This document shows, piece after piece, positions 1 through 6,088 of a stretch of 7,130 bases of DNA. The notes beneath the pieces were generated by a model, which saw only the letters and a program-made list of their open reading frames with translations, did no database searches and had not been told where the DNA came from. Position 1 is the stretch's first letter. Each line of letters begins with the position of its first letter. This DNA is from Campylobacteraceae bacterium. Lineage in GTDB: Bacteria; Campylobacterota; Campylobacteria; Campylobacterales; Sulfurovaceae. The position numbers and the translations under genes are program-made. Location of the stretch: assembly GCA_027031505.1 (NCBI GenBank), contig JALVQH010000331.1:1-7130 (forward strand), written 5' to 3'.

Positions 1-178
1 CTCTCCCTATGAAAAATTGGTCGACAGGATCAACCGTATCTTGCGGCGCATGAAAAAAGACGGCACCTACCAGACAATCATCGGACGTTATTTGCGCCAA
101 AACGGGGGCAGAATGTCAGGCAAGAGTGTCTCAAAAAAACCGATCCTCCCCGATCCCCTTTTTGCGCAGTCGAGATAG
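1..178 (+). CDS. Periplasmic solute-binding protein (family 3-like), C-terminal fragment
   Basis: Only the last 58 codons are in the window; the reading frame enters at base 2 and stops at TAG 176-178. The visible stretch YEKLVDRINRILRRMKKDG followed by TYQTIIGRYL is the typical last-helix signature of extracellular solute-binding proteins of the SBP_bac_3 type, in which 'l...i.kmk.dGty..I..kyl' closes the second lobe. Such proteins bind amino acids or similar small ligands in the periplasm, either for an ABC importer or as the sensor part of a signalling system. After the usual end of the family (YLR) there is an unusual basic, proline-containing tail of about 26 residues, which may be a real extension or the result of a nearby frameshift. 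The stop codon lies 4 bases before the preferred start of the GGDEF-EAL gene, so the two are probably co-transcribed. The ligand and full length cannot be seen. Confidence 0.7.
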   Translation, partial: SPYEKLVDRINRILRRMKKDGTYQTIIGRYLRQNGGRMSGKSVSKKPILPDPLFAQSR

Positions 179-182
179 AACG

Positions 183-2222
183 ATGGACATAAGAGCTTTT
201 TTGCCGAAGCACCTTCTATCAGGAAGCAGATTGGCAAAATGGCTGGTCTTTCACGTTCTTGGGGTTCTCGCAGGAATTACCCTTCTGATGGGTACGTTTC
301 TGTTCTATCGGGAATACAGGGTGGAGACACAGGAGTTGAGCCGGGCATTCAGCCAGATTCAAAAGGTCAATCTCGAATCCATAGAAGAAAACCTCTGGAT
401 TCTTGACATCGACTCCCTGAGAATCCTGCTGAAGGGACTCTTGCGCAAGCGGGACTTTGTTTACTTCAAAGTATCCGATGAGCGGGGAAAGGTGCTGGCA
501 GAGGAGGGGGTGTTTCCCCCAAAAGATTTTGTTGTCAGAACCGTGCCGCTTTACCACCTCGATGCTTACGGAGCAAAAGTCCGGACAGGGGAACTGACGA
601 TGGTTGCCACCACAAAATATATTTGGAGTCACATATTCAAAGAGGCCTACTTTGCGCTCATATTATTGGTAGTCACCCTGTTTTTTGAGGCCGTATTCAT
701 TGTGTACCTTGTCTGGTTTTTGATCTCAAGACATCTCGAAAAAATTCAAAGCTACACCCGCGATATCACTCTCGATCACCAACAGGAACCGCTCACTCTC
801 GATCGGGTAAAAAAGCACAGAAATCGTCAAGGTGATGAGCTTGATGCGCTGGTAGATGCTATCAACAGGATGCGTTATCAGATTCAGGAATCCTATTCAC
901 ACATCGAGTATCAGTCTATGCACGATTCTCTGACGGGACTTGCCAACCGGTGGGCGCTGAAACAGCAGCTCTCCCGGCGGATTCGTGACGGTCGGGAAAG
1001 CGGTCGGTTTGCTGCCCTGATGTTTGTGGATCTGGATCTGTTTAAAGTACTGAACGATTCTCTGGGGCATGCGATCGGTGACCATATCCTCGTAGAACTG
1101 GCAAAACGATTGAGACGTTTTGAGAAAAAAGGGCATTTTGTTTTTCGGATCGGCGGAGATGAGTTTGTTGTCCTGACCGGTCTGCTCTCCGAAAATCCGG
1201 ACAAAGCCCGGCAGAGCACCCGTCGGCTTGCCGAGGAGATTCAAGCAGTGATCAAAAGAAGCATCGCAATTGAGGCAAGAAGTTTCCGGGTGACGGCCAG
1301 CATCGGTATTGAACTCTTCCGGGACATACAGGATATCTCCGTGATCCTGAAGCACGCCGACAATGCTATGTATCGGGCCAAATCAATGGGTCGAAACACT
1401 ATTGTCTTTTTCCGCGAACAGATGCAGTTGAATGCGGATAAGCGGCTTGAATTTGAGCAGAGACTCCGCCAGGCACTCCAGGAGGACAGCTTTGTCATCC
1501 TTTTTCAGCCAAAGTATGATCGCGACAAGAGGGCCCGGTCGGCCGAGGTGCTCATCCGGTTGCGCCGAGCCGACGGAACACTGACACCCCCGGAAGAGTT
1601 TATTCCTATTGCCGAAGAGACCGGGATGATCCTTGGTATCGATCATCTGGTTATCCGAAGAGTTTTTCAGTTTATAGCCGAAAACAGAACCTGCATTGAC
1701 GGTTCCGAACTGGAGAGTATCGCTATCAACATTTCACCTTTGCAGTTTACGATAACGGGTTTTACCCGATTTATCATTTCGGAAGCTGAGAAATACGGAA
1801 TCGAGCCGAATTTTATTATTCTTGAAATTACCGAAGAGGCTGTCGTCTCCAATATCAAACGCGCTATCGAAACAATGCATGAACTCAAAGAGTACGGATT
1901 CCGATTCTCCATTGATGATTTCGGAACCGGATACTCCTCCATGCACAATCTGATAAGTTTCCCTCTTGATGAACTCAAAATTGACAAGTCTTTCGTGAAA
2001 TATGTTCTGGAAAGTGATCGCAACATAACCATAATCAAAAGCATCATTGCTATGGCACACAACCTCCATCTCCATGTGGTGGCCGAAGGGGTGGAGCATT
2101 CGGAACAGTTTGAAATGCTTGTTGAGAGCGGCTGTGAACTTTTTCAGGGATATTTCCTCGCTTATCCTCAGCTGGAAGAGGATTTTCTCATAATGCTTCA
2201 GGGGGAGAATGCTGCAAAATAA
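183..2222 (+). CDS. Membrane-anchored GGDEF-EAL cyclic-di-GMP signalling protein
   Basis: Predicted bifunctional or regulatory c-di-GMP enzyme of 679 aa (numbering from ATG 183). The order is a short cytoplasmic N-terminus, TM1 (about 20-42), a periplasmic sensor loop of about 110 residues, TM2 (about 155-181), a HAMP-like linker, GGDEF from about 247 (HDSLTGLANR) and EAL from about 425 to the end. The loop contains an 'ENLWILDIDSLRILLKGLL...V.DERGKVL' pattern resembling CHASE8-like sensors. The diguanylate cyclase signature GGDEF is intact at 324-328, but the product-inhibition RxxD site expected five residues upstream is absent (KKGH). In the phosphodiesterase domain EAL is EVL (E455), and the other expected metal and catalytic positions are present: N516, E548, D578-D579 (DDFGTGYSS), K599 (LKIDKSF), E635 (AEGVE) and Q655 (QGYF). 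Both domains therefore look catalytically competent. A GTG start at 126 would add 19 residues but overlaps the upstream gene by 53 bases. ATG 183 sits 4 bases after that gene's stop, and neither start has a strong ribosome-binding site. The order suggests that the upstream binding protein feeds the periplasmic sensor loop. Confidence 0.9.
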   Translation: MDIRAFLPKHLLSGSRLAKWLVFHVLGVLAGITLLMGTFLFYREYRVETQELSRAFSQIQKVNLESIEENLWILDIDSLRILLKGLLRKRDFVYFKVSDERGKVLAEEGVFPPKDFVVRTVPLYHLDAYGAKVRTGELTMVATTKYIWSHIFKEAYFALILLVVTLFFEAVFIVYLVWFLISRHLEKIQSYTRDITLDHQQEPLTLDRVKKHRNRQGDELDALVDAINRMRYQIQESYSHIEYQSMHDSLTGLANRWALKQQLSRRIRDGRESGRFAALMFVDLDLFKVLNDSLGHAIGDHILVELAKRLRRFEKKGHFVFRIGGDEFVVLTGLLSENPDKARQSTRRLAEEIQAVIKRSIAIEARSFRVTASIGIELFRDIQDISVILKHADNAMYRAKSMGRNTIVFFREQMQLNADKRLEFEQRLRQALQEDSFVILFQPKYDRDKRARSAEVLIRLRRADGTLTPPEEFIPIAEETGMILGIDHLVIRRVFQFIAENRTCIDGSELESIAINISPLQFTITGFTRFIISEAEKYGIEPNFIILEITEEAVVSNIKRAIETMHELKEYGFRFSIDDFGTGYSSMHNLISFPLDELKIDKSFVKYVLESDRNITIIKSIIAMAHNLHLHVVAEGVEHSEQFEMLVESGCELFQGYFLAYPQLEEDFLIMLQGENAAK

Positions 2223-2227
2223 AAAAG

Positions 2228-2256
2228 TTGACAAATTTACTCCGATATACTATAAA
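2228..2256 (+). promoter_or_regulatory. Sigma70-type promoter for trxA (-35/-10)
   Basis: TTGACA at 2228-2233 is a perfect -35 box. A 17-base spacer separates it from TATAAA at 2251-2256, which matches the -10 consensus at five of six positions. It begins 5 bases after the stop of the GGDEF-EAL gene and should give a leader of about 60 bases before the trxA ATG at 2324. It is the strongest promoter match I see in the window. Transcription would run through trxA, trxB and dapB to the terminator at 4550. Full -35 boxes are uncommon in Campylobacterota, which makes this one stand out. Confidence 0.75.
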
Positions 2257-2274
2257 CCCTCAGAGAAATGAGTG

Positions 2275-2280
2275 TATAAT
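2275..2280 (+). promoter_or_regulatory. Second -10 element upstream of trxA
   Basis: A perfect TATAAT lies 18 bases downstream of the first -10 box and directly after GTG. Many Campylobacterota promoters have only a well-conserved -10 box, so this may be a second, tandem start site giving a shorter trxA leader. No good -35 box lies about 17 bases upstream, so it is less secure than the first promoter. Confidence 0.45.
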
Positions 2281-2323
2281 CGCATTTCCAAAATCCTAAC
2301 CACAAATGAAAAGGAAAACTACA

Positions 2324-2644
2324 ATGGCAAAATATGTTGAATTGACCAACGAAAACTTTGATGCAACTATCGCCGAGGGTGTGACCATGGTCGACTTCTG
2401 GGCTCCCTGGTGTGCTCCGTGTCGCATGATCGCTCCGGTGGTCGAGGAGCTGGCCGAGGAGTATGAAGGCAAAGCGACCATCGCCAAGGTCAACACTGAC
2501 GAAGAGCAGGAGATCGCCATCAAATACGGCATCCGCTCCATCCCCACCATGCTGTGGTTCAAAGACGGTCAACTCGCCGATCAGATGATCGGTGCCGCCG
2601 GCAAAAATGTCTTCGAAGAGAAGCTCAAAGCCCTCCTCGACTAA
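2324..2644 (+). CDS. trxA: Thioredoxin
   Basis: Small cytoplasmic dithiol-disulfide carrier of 106 aa, the standard length for bacterial TrxA. It reduces protein disulfides and supports enzymes such as ribonucleotide reductase and peroxiredoxins, and is itself recycled by TrxB. The active site is at residues 28-33, PWCAPC, with redox cysteines C30 and C33. The classical motif is WCGPC, so Ala replaces Gly between the cysteines. The buried Asp before the active site is present in VDFWAPW, and the cis-proline loop is RSIPTM (P74). The start is ATG 2324 rather than the in-frame ATG at 2306, because 2324 begins the canonical MAKYVELTNENF and has AAGGAAA about 8 bases upstream, overlapping the six extra codons of the alternative. 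It lies in tandem with trxB, 140 bases downstream, behind its own promoters. Confidence 0.96.
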   Translation: MAKYVELTNENFDATIAEGVTMVDFWAPWCAPCRMIAPVVEELAEEYEGKATIAKVNTDEEQEIAIKYGIRSIPTMLWFKDGQLADQMIGAAGKNVFEEKLKALLD

Positions 2645-2652
2645 TCCCTTTT

Positions 2653-2675
2653 GGAGCACCTTCTTCGGGTGCTTC
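2653..2675 (+). terminator. Stem-loop between trxA and trxB (weak terminator or attenuator)
   Basis: Bases 2653-2660 pair with 2668-2675 to form an 8-bp stem with one G-U pair and a 7-base loop. It begins 9 bases after the trxA stop. Only a broken T-rich stretch (TGTTTTCT) follows, a few bases away. It could cause partial termination, lowering trxB and dapB relative to trxA, or protect the 3' end of a trxA-only transcript. Confidence 0.5.
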
Positions 2676-2724
2676 ACTCCTGTTTTCTCTATCTGGCTGA
2701 AGAGTTTATCAAGCTCATTAGCGT

Positions 2725-2730
2725 TATAAT
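2725..2730 (+). promoter_or_regulatory. Possible internal promoter -10 box for trxB
   Basis: A perfect TATAAT sits 55 bases before the trxB ATG, with no recognisable -35 box. Two copies of TTTATCAA (2705-2712 and 2735-2742) flank it exactly 30 bases apart, about three helical turns, and could be a paired protein-binding site. This region is noticeably more AT-rich than the flanking genes. Confidence 0.4.
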
Positions 2731-2784
2731 CAGCTTTATCAACTTTTTGCAAGTAACTCATTATCTTTTCAGGAGGATAAAATC

Positions 2785-3723
2785 ATGTTGGATTGTGCAA
2801 TTATCGGCGGCGGGCCGGCCGGACTGACGGCCGGACTCTATGCGACCCGCGGCGGACTCAAGAAGGTCACGATGTTCGAGATGGGGGCTCCGGGCGGGCA
2901 GATCACCCAGAGCAGTGAGATCGAGAATTACCCCGGTGTCTTCCGTGAGGGGATGACCGGAATGGATCTGATGGAGCCGTGGCCCGAGCAGTGTATGCAT
3001 TTTGGACTCAAGCACGAGATGAAAGAGGTGAAGCGTGTCACCAGAGAGGAGGAACACTTCACCCTCCACCTCGACAACGGCGATACCGTCGAGGCGATGA
3101 CTGTCGTGTTCGCGACCGGAAGTACGCCGCGTCGTGCCGGATTTGACGGCGAAGAGGAGTTCTTCGGCAAAGGGGTCAGTACCTGCGCTACGTGTGACGG
3201 TTTTTTCTACAAAAACAAAGAGACCGCCGTACTCGGCGGGGGTGATACCGCACTCGAAGAGGCGCTCTATCTGGCCAATATCTGCTCCAAAGTTTACCTC
3301 ATCCATCGCCGCGATACTTTTCGCGCCGCCCCTCCGACCGTCGAACGGGTGATGAAAAACGATAAAATTGAACTCGTCCTCAACGCCTCGATCGAAAAAG
3401 CCTTCGGCGGACCGATGGGTCTTGACGGGCTTGAGATTGCGTTCAAAGACGGCTCCAGACGCACGCTGAATGTCCCCGGTGTGTTTGTCTTTGTCGGCAA
3501 CAACGTCAACAACCATGTCCTGCGCCAGGCCGACGGCAGCTATTTGTGTGCTACCAATGAAAACGGTGAAGTGATCGTCGATCTCAAGATGCACACCGAT
3601 GTGCCGGGACTGTTTGCCGCCGGAGATGTGCGGGTCGATGCAGCCAGGCAGGTGGTCTGTGCCGCCAGTGACGGAGCCGTTGCCGGAATGCAGGCTCTTG
3701 AGTATGTCCTTGAGCGTCAGTAA
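2785..3723 (+). CDS. trxB: Thioredoxin-disulfide reductase (NADPH, FAD)
   Basis: Cytoplasmic flavoprotein of 312 aa (family about 310-320) that passes electrons from NADPH through FAD and a Cys pair to thioredoxin. The N-terminal FAD-binding Rossmann motif is [12 protein letters not shown] (6-16), followed by GAPGGQI (34-40) and ENYPG. The redox-active site is CATCDG at 134-139 (C134, C137). The NADPH-binding motif is [10 protein letters not shown] at 151-160, with the phosphate-recognising HRRDTFRA at 174-181. The C-terminal FAD contact is LFAAGDVR (276-283) followed by [13 protein letters not shown]. All key residues are in place, and the HRR motif supports NADPH rather than NADH. The start is set by a perfect AGGAGG at 2771-2776, 8 bases before the ATG. 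It follows trxA, its redox partner, and its stop overlaps the dapB start by one base (TAATG), implying translational coupling to dapB. Confidence 0.97.
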   Translation: MLDCAIIGGGPAGLTAGLYATRGGLKKVTMFEMGAPGGQITQSSEIENYPGVFREGMTGMDLMEPWPEQCMHFGLKHEMKEVKRVTREEEHFTLHLDNGDTVEAMTVVFATGSTPRRAGFDGEEEFFGKGVSTCATCDGFFYKNKETAVLGGGDTALEEALYLANICSKVYLIHRRDTFRAAPPTVERVMKNDKIELVLNASIEKAFGGPMGLDGLEIAFKDGSRRTLNVPGVFVFVGNNVNNHVLRQADGSYLCATNENGEVIVDLKMHTDVPGLFAAGDVRVDAARQVVCAASDGAVAGMQALEYVLERQ

Positions 3724-4490
3724 TGGTACGGGTCGGGATCCTCGGCAGTACCGGCCGAATGGGGGCGCATCTGATCAAAAATGTTCTGGAAGAAGATGGG
3801 CTGGAACTGAGCGTCCTTCATGTCTATGATGAGCTGACCACTCCGGTACCCGAGTCGGTATTGCTGACCAATTCGATGGTCAAATTTCTTGACAGCTGCG
3901 ATGTGGTGATCGATTTTTCAGCTCCCGCAGCGACCCAAAGCCTCCTTGAGACAGCGATCGAAGACCCCAAACCTCTTGTGATTGCTACGACGGGCTTCAC
4001 TGTCCACCAACAAAATCTCCTCGAAGAAGCTTCCCAAAAGATGCCTATCCTCTACGCGACCAACATGTCAGCCGGGATCGCATTGCTCAAAAAGCTGGTT
4101 GAGCAAGTCTCTGCCACGCTCAAAGACTTCGATATCGAAATCGTCGAACAGCACCATCGCCACAAAGTCGATGCCCCGAGCGGTACGGCACTGACCCTGG
4201 CGGAGTTTGCGGCCAAAGGGCGGAATCTCGACCTCGATGCTGTGCGTGTCAGCGGCCGCGACGGCCAGATCGGTCCCCGCACCAAAGAGGAGATCGCCGT
4301 CATGGCGCTGCGTGGTGGGGATATTGTCGGCCGTCACACCGTAGGGTTTTACAACGACGGGGAATACCTCGAGCTCACCCACACCGCCACCAGCCGCGAA
4401 ACCTTCTCCAGGGGCGCCATCCGTGCCGCCAGATGGATCGTCGGGCAGCAGCCGGGACTGTATGCGATCAATGATGCGCTGGGGATATAA
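3723..4490 (+). CDS. dapB: 4-hydroxy-tetrahydrodipicolinate reductase
   Basis: Catalyses the NAD(P)H-dependent reduction step in the diaminopimelate/lysine pathway, which supplies lysine and peptidoglycan precursors. It has 255 aa, typical for DapB. The N-terminal dinucleotide-binding fold shows GILGSTGRMG (5-14), DFSAP (64-68) and ATTGF (88-92). The catalytic region is NMSAGI (114-119), then EQHHRHKVDAPSGTAL (142-157), which carries the catalytic His pair H144-H145, K148 and the substrate-binding GT. Next is RGGDIVGRHTVGF (197-209), the family's 'RgGdvvGeHtV.F' segment, and the C-terminus is the usual 'L.HtA.sR..Fa.GAi.Aa.w'. It starts at the ATG overlapping the trxB stop. No strong ribosome-binding site precedes it, consistent with coupled re-initiation. 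Linkage of a lysine gene to thioredoxin genes has no obvious metabolic reason; shared NADPH use or simple operon packing may explain it. Confidence 0.96.
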   Translation: MVRVGILGSTGRMGAHLIKNVLEEDGLELSVLHVYDELTTPVPESVLLTNSMVKFLDSCDVVIDFSAPAATQSLLETAIEDPKPLVIATTGFTVHQQNLLEEASQKMPILYATNMSAGIALLKKLVEQVSATLKDFDIEIVEQHHRHKVDAPSGTALTLAEFAAKGRNLDLDAVRVSGRDGQIGPRTKEEIAVMALRGGDIVGRHTVGFYNDGEYLELTHTATSRETFSRGAIRAARWIVGQQPGLYAINDALGI

Positions 4491-4537
4491 AGTAGCAAGT
4501 AGCAAGTAGCAAGTAGTAAGTAGCAAGTAGCAAGTAG
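4491..4537 (+). repeat. Heptanucleotide tandem repeat (AGTAGCA)n
   Basis: Six head-to-tail copies of the 7-bp unit AGTAGCA plus a partial AGTAG start immediately after the dapB stop codon. The fourth copy carries one change (AGTAGTA, at 4517); all others are identical. The array sits between the dapB stop and the intrinsic terminator at 4550, so it lies in the 3' untranslated end of the trxA-trxB-dapB transcript. Such near-perfect short units usually vary in copy number by replication slippage. No coding function is likely on either strand. Confidence 0.95.
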
Positions 4538-4549
4538 AAATTGTGGTTG

Positions 4550-4574
4550 GCGTTGCGGTGCAACGCTTTTTATT
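4550..4574 (+). terminator. Rho-independent terminator after dapB
   Basis: GCGTTGC (4550-4556) pairs perfectly with GCAACGC (4560-4566) across a 3-base GGT loop. TTTTTATT (4567-4574) follows directly. This is a textbook intrinsic terminator and should end the trxA-trxB-dapB transcript and separate it from purF. Confidence 0.88.
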
Positions 4575-4591
4575 GAAGATAAGGAATGGTC

Positions 4592-4666
4592 ATGAAAACG
4601 ATCGCCCCTCATTACTCCTCACTCCTCACTCCTCATTCCTCACTGATGCTCCAAAGGAGCCTATAA
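4592..4666 (+). other. Possible short upstream ORF (24 codons) overlapping the purF start
   Basis: ATG 4592 (or in-frame ATG 4586) opens a 24-residue frame whose TAA (4664-4666) shares its last A with the purF ATG. AAGGAA at 4581-4586 could serve as ribosome-binding site. Most of the peptide is encoded by the heptamer repeat at 4608-4642 and is rich in Ser, Leu, Thr and Pro. It resembles no known leader peptide, so it is either a translationally coupled leader or a chance frame. purF has its own good ribosome-binding site. Confidence 0.25.
4608..4642 (+). repeat. Heptanucleotide tandem repeat, CTCCTCA/TTCCTCA type
   Basis: Five imperfect 7-bp units run head to tail: CTCATTA, three copies of CTCCTCA, then TTCCTCA. 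The array lies between the terminator at 4550-4574 and the purF ribosome-binding site at 4654-4659, so it would be in the purF leader RNA if transcription starts upstream of it. The strand is strongly pyrimidine-biased. The same family, written in phase as NAYTCCT, reappears at 6947-6974. Confidence 0.85.
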
Positions 4667-6021
4667 TGTGTGCCGTCGTCGGAGTGTATGGATCGTCTGA
4701 AGCGGCAAAGGTGGCGTATTATGCGCTCTTTGCGATGCAGCACCGCGGGCAGGAGGCGACGGGGATCTCGGTCGCCGACGGCACGCAGATCCGTCTGCGC
4801 AAGAAGCGGGGGCTGGTGACGTCGGTGTTTCACGAGGGGAACCTCTCTCAGCTGACCGGGACGTGCGCCATCGGCCACAACCGCTACTCCACCGCCGGCA
4901 AAGAGTCGGTTGAGGATGCACAGCCGTTGTTTGCCCGGTACAAACTGGGCGAAATCGCCATCGCTCACAACGGCAACCTCACCAACAAACTCTCCGTCCG
5001 GCAGGAGCTGATCAACAAAGGGGCGATTTTCCAAAGCGACATGGACACCGAAAACATCATCCACTTCATCGCCAAGAGCCAGGAAGATCACCTGATCGAT
5101 CGGATTCGGGATGCAACATACCGATTGGAAGGGGCGTTCAACCTCATGATCCAGAGCCGCTCCAAAATGTTTGTCGTCCGGGATCGTTACGGGATTCGGC
5201 CGCTGAGCCTCGGACGTCTGCCCGACGGGGGCTACATCGTCGCCAGTGAGACGGTGGCACTCGATCTGGTGGGTGCGACATTTCTGCGCGATGTGCGGCC
5301 GGGAGAGATGCTGATTTTTGAGAAGGATGCCGAACCGGTCAGCGAACAGCTGTTTGAACCCGATTACCGTCCTGATGCGTTTGAATACATCTATTTTTCC
5401 CGACCTGACAGTATCATTGACGGTAAAAACGTTTACGAAGTACGGGTCAAGACCGGACGTCAGCTGGCTCTCGATGCTCCGGCGGATGTCGATGTCGTCA
5501 TCCCGGTGCCCGACAGCGGTGTGGCGGCTGCCCGGGGGTATGCTGAGGGGTTGGGGGTGCCCTTCGAGATGGGGATCGTACGCAACCACTACGTCGGACG
5601 CACTTTCATCGAGCCCACTCAGGCGATCCGCGATCTCAAGGTGCGCCTCAAGCTCTCTCCCATCCGACATTTGATTGCCGGAAGGCGGATTGCCATCGTC
5701 GATGACTCCCTCGTGCGGGGCACCACCTCCCGTCGGATCGTCCGGATGCTGCACGAAGTCGGAGCGGCCGAAGTGCACATGCGCATCGCCGCACCGGAGA
5801 TCAAATATCCCTGCCGTTACGGGATCGACACCCCCACCCGCGAAGAGCTCATCTCCCACAGCAAAACCCCCGAAGAGATTGCCAGGTACATCCACGCCGA
5901 TTCGGTCGGCTTCCTCACCATCGACGGTCTCGTGGACGCCCTGGGTCGTGATCGCACCTACTCACTGGTGAGTTTCGACGGCAACTATTTTGCCGGAGGG
6001 AACGCCGATTACCCTACCTGA
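4666..6021 (+). CDS. purF: Amidophosphoribosyltransferase (glutamine PRPP amidotransferase)
   Basis: First committed enzyme of purine synthesis: it transfers glutamine-derived ammonia to PRPP to give phosphoribosylamine. The protein has 451 aa. An N-terminal Ntn-type glutaminase domain begins at the catalytic Cys2 (MCAVVGV), exposed by simple Met removal, so there is no propeptide. It contains [10 protein letters not shown] (25-34), GHNRYSTAG (70-78), AHNGNLTN (100-107) and MDTEN (126-130). The phosphoribosyltransferase domain shows YIYFSRPDS (241-249), VIPVPDSG (278-285), [10 protein letters not shown] (306-315) and the PRPP loop [11 protein letters not shown] (344-354). Of the four Fe-S ligand positions known from the Bacillus enzyme only one Cys remains (YPCRYGID, about 383); the others are Ala or Ser, so a 4Fe-4S cluster is not expected. 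The start is ATG 4666 because Cys must follow Met and AAGGAG lies 6 bases upstream; an in-frame start at 4543 would add a nonsense leader across the terminator and repeat. Confidence 0.97.
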   Translation: MCAVVGVYGSSEAAKVAYYALFAMQHRGQEATGISVADGTQIRLRKKRGLVTSVFHEGNLSQLTGTCAIGHNRYSTAGKESVEDAQPLFARYKLGEIAIAHNGNLTNKLSVRQELINKGAIFQSDMDTENIIHFIAKSQEDHLIDRIRDATYRLEGAFNLMIQSRSKMFVVRDRYGIRPLSLGRLPDGGYIVASETVALDLVGATFLRDVRPGEMLIFEKDAEPVSEQLFEPDYRPDAFEYIYFSRPDSIIDGKNVYEVRVKTGRQLALDAPADVDVVIPVPDSGVAAARGYAEGLGVPFEMGIVRNHYVGRTFIEPTQAIRDLKVRLKLSPIRHLIAGRRIAIVDDSLVRGTTSRRIVRMLHEVGAAEVHMRIAAPEIKYPCRYGIDTPTREELISHSKTPEEIARYIHADSVGFLTIDGLVDALGRDRTYSLVSFDGNYFAGGNADYPT

Positions 6022-6054
6022 TTTTTTCCGTTAAATTTCGTTAAGATCCACCAC

Positions 6055-6085
6055 GTATCCTTTGATCATTCGATCAAAAGGATAC
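6055..6085 (+). promoter_or_regulatory. Inverted repeat masking the ribosome-binding site of the DUF4395 gene
   Basis: The left arm GTATCCTTTGATC (6055-6067) pairs along its full 13 bases with GATCAAAAGGATAC (6072-6085), leaving one bulged A, across the 4-base loop ATTC. The right arm contains AAAGGA (6077-6082), the only plausible Shine-Dalgarno sequence for ATG 6089, so the folded RNA would hide it. No T-tract follows, so it is not a terminator. A weak -10-like TAAGAT at 6042-6047 would start the RNA near the base of the stem. It could be an RNA switch or thermosensor, or a DNA operator palindrome. Confidence 0.6.
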
Positions 6086-6088
6086 AAC

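Noticed and set aside
126..182. GTG start at 126 for the GGDEF-EAL protein
   Set aside because: It is possible, but it overlaps the upstream coding frame by 53 bases and uses a rarer start codon, whereas ATG 183 sits just after the upstream stop. The choice remains uncertain.
2306..2323. Earlier in-frame ATG for trxA
   Set aside because: The six extra codons overlap the natural Shine-Dalgarno sequence, and the protein family begins at the later MAKYVEL.
2761..3594. 277-residue open frame on the - strand opposite trxB
   Set aside because: It lies wholly within trxB, shows no recognisable motifs, and has no convincing start signal.
4491..4642. CRISPR array
   Set aside because: The repeats are contiguous 7-bp units without spacers, which fits simple tandem repeats and not CRISPR.
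4543..4665. N-terminal extension of PurF from a start at 4543
   Set aside because: It would translate across the terminator stem and the heptamer repeat, and would bury the catalytic Cys that must follow the initiating Met. ATG 4666 has a good ribosome-binding site.
4662..4667. TATAAT at the purF start codon as a promoter
   Set aside because: It overlaps the ATG itself, so a transcript from it would start inside purF and lose the ribosome-binding site.
4633..5895. 420-residue open frame on the - strand opposite purF
   Set aside because: It is antisense to a gene whose motifs are fully conserved. The translation has no recognisable family motif and is a by-product of codon bias in GC-rich DNA.
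5978..6027. Terminator at the end of purF
   Set aside because: A six-T run follows the stop and a CGGCAA/TTGCCG stem lies inside the gene, but they are more than 20 bases apart and no stem abuts the T-run.
6062..6088. TTG start giving a 280-residue DUF4395 protein
   Set aside because: The extra residues come from the hairpin and its masked ribosome-binding site, and the family N-terminus begins at ATG 6089.
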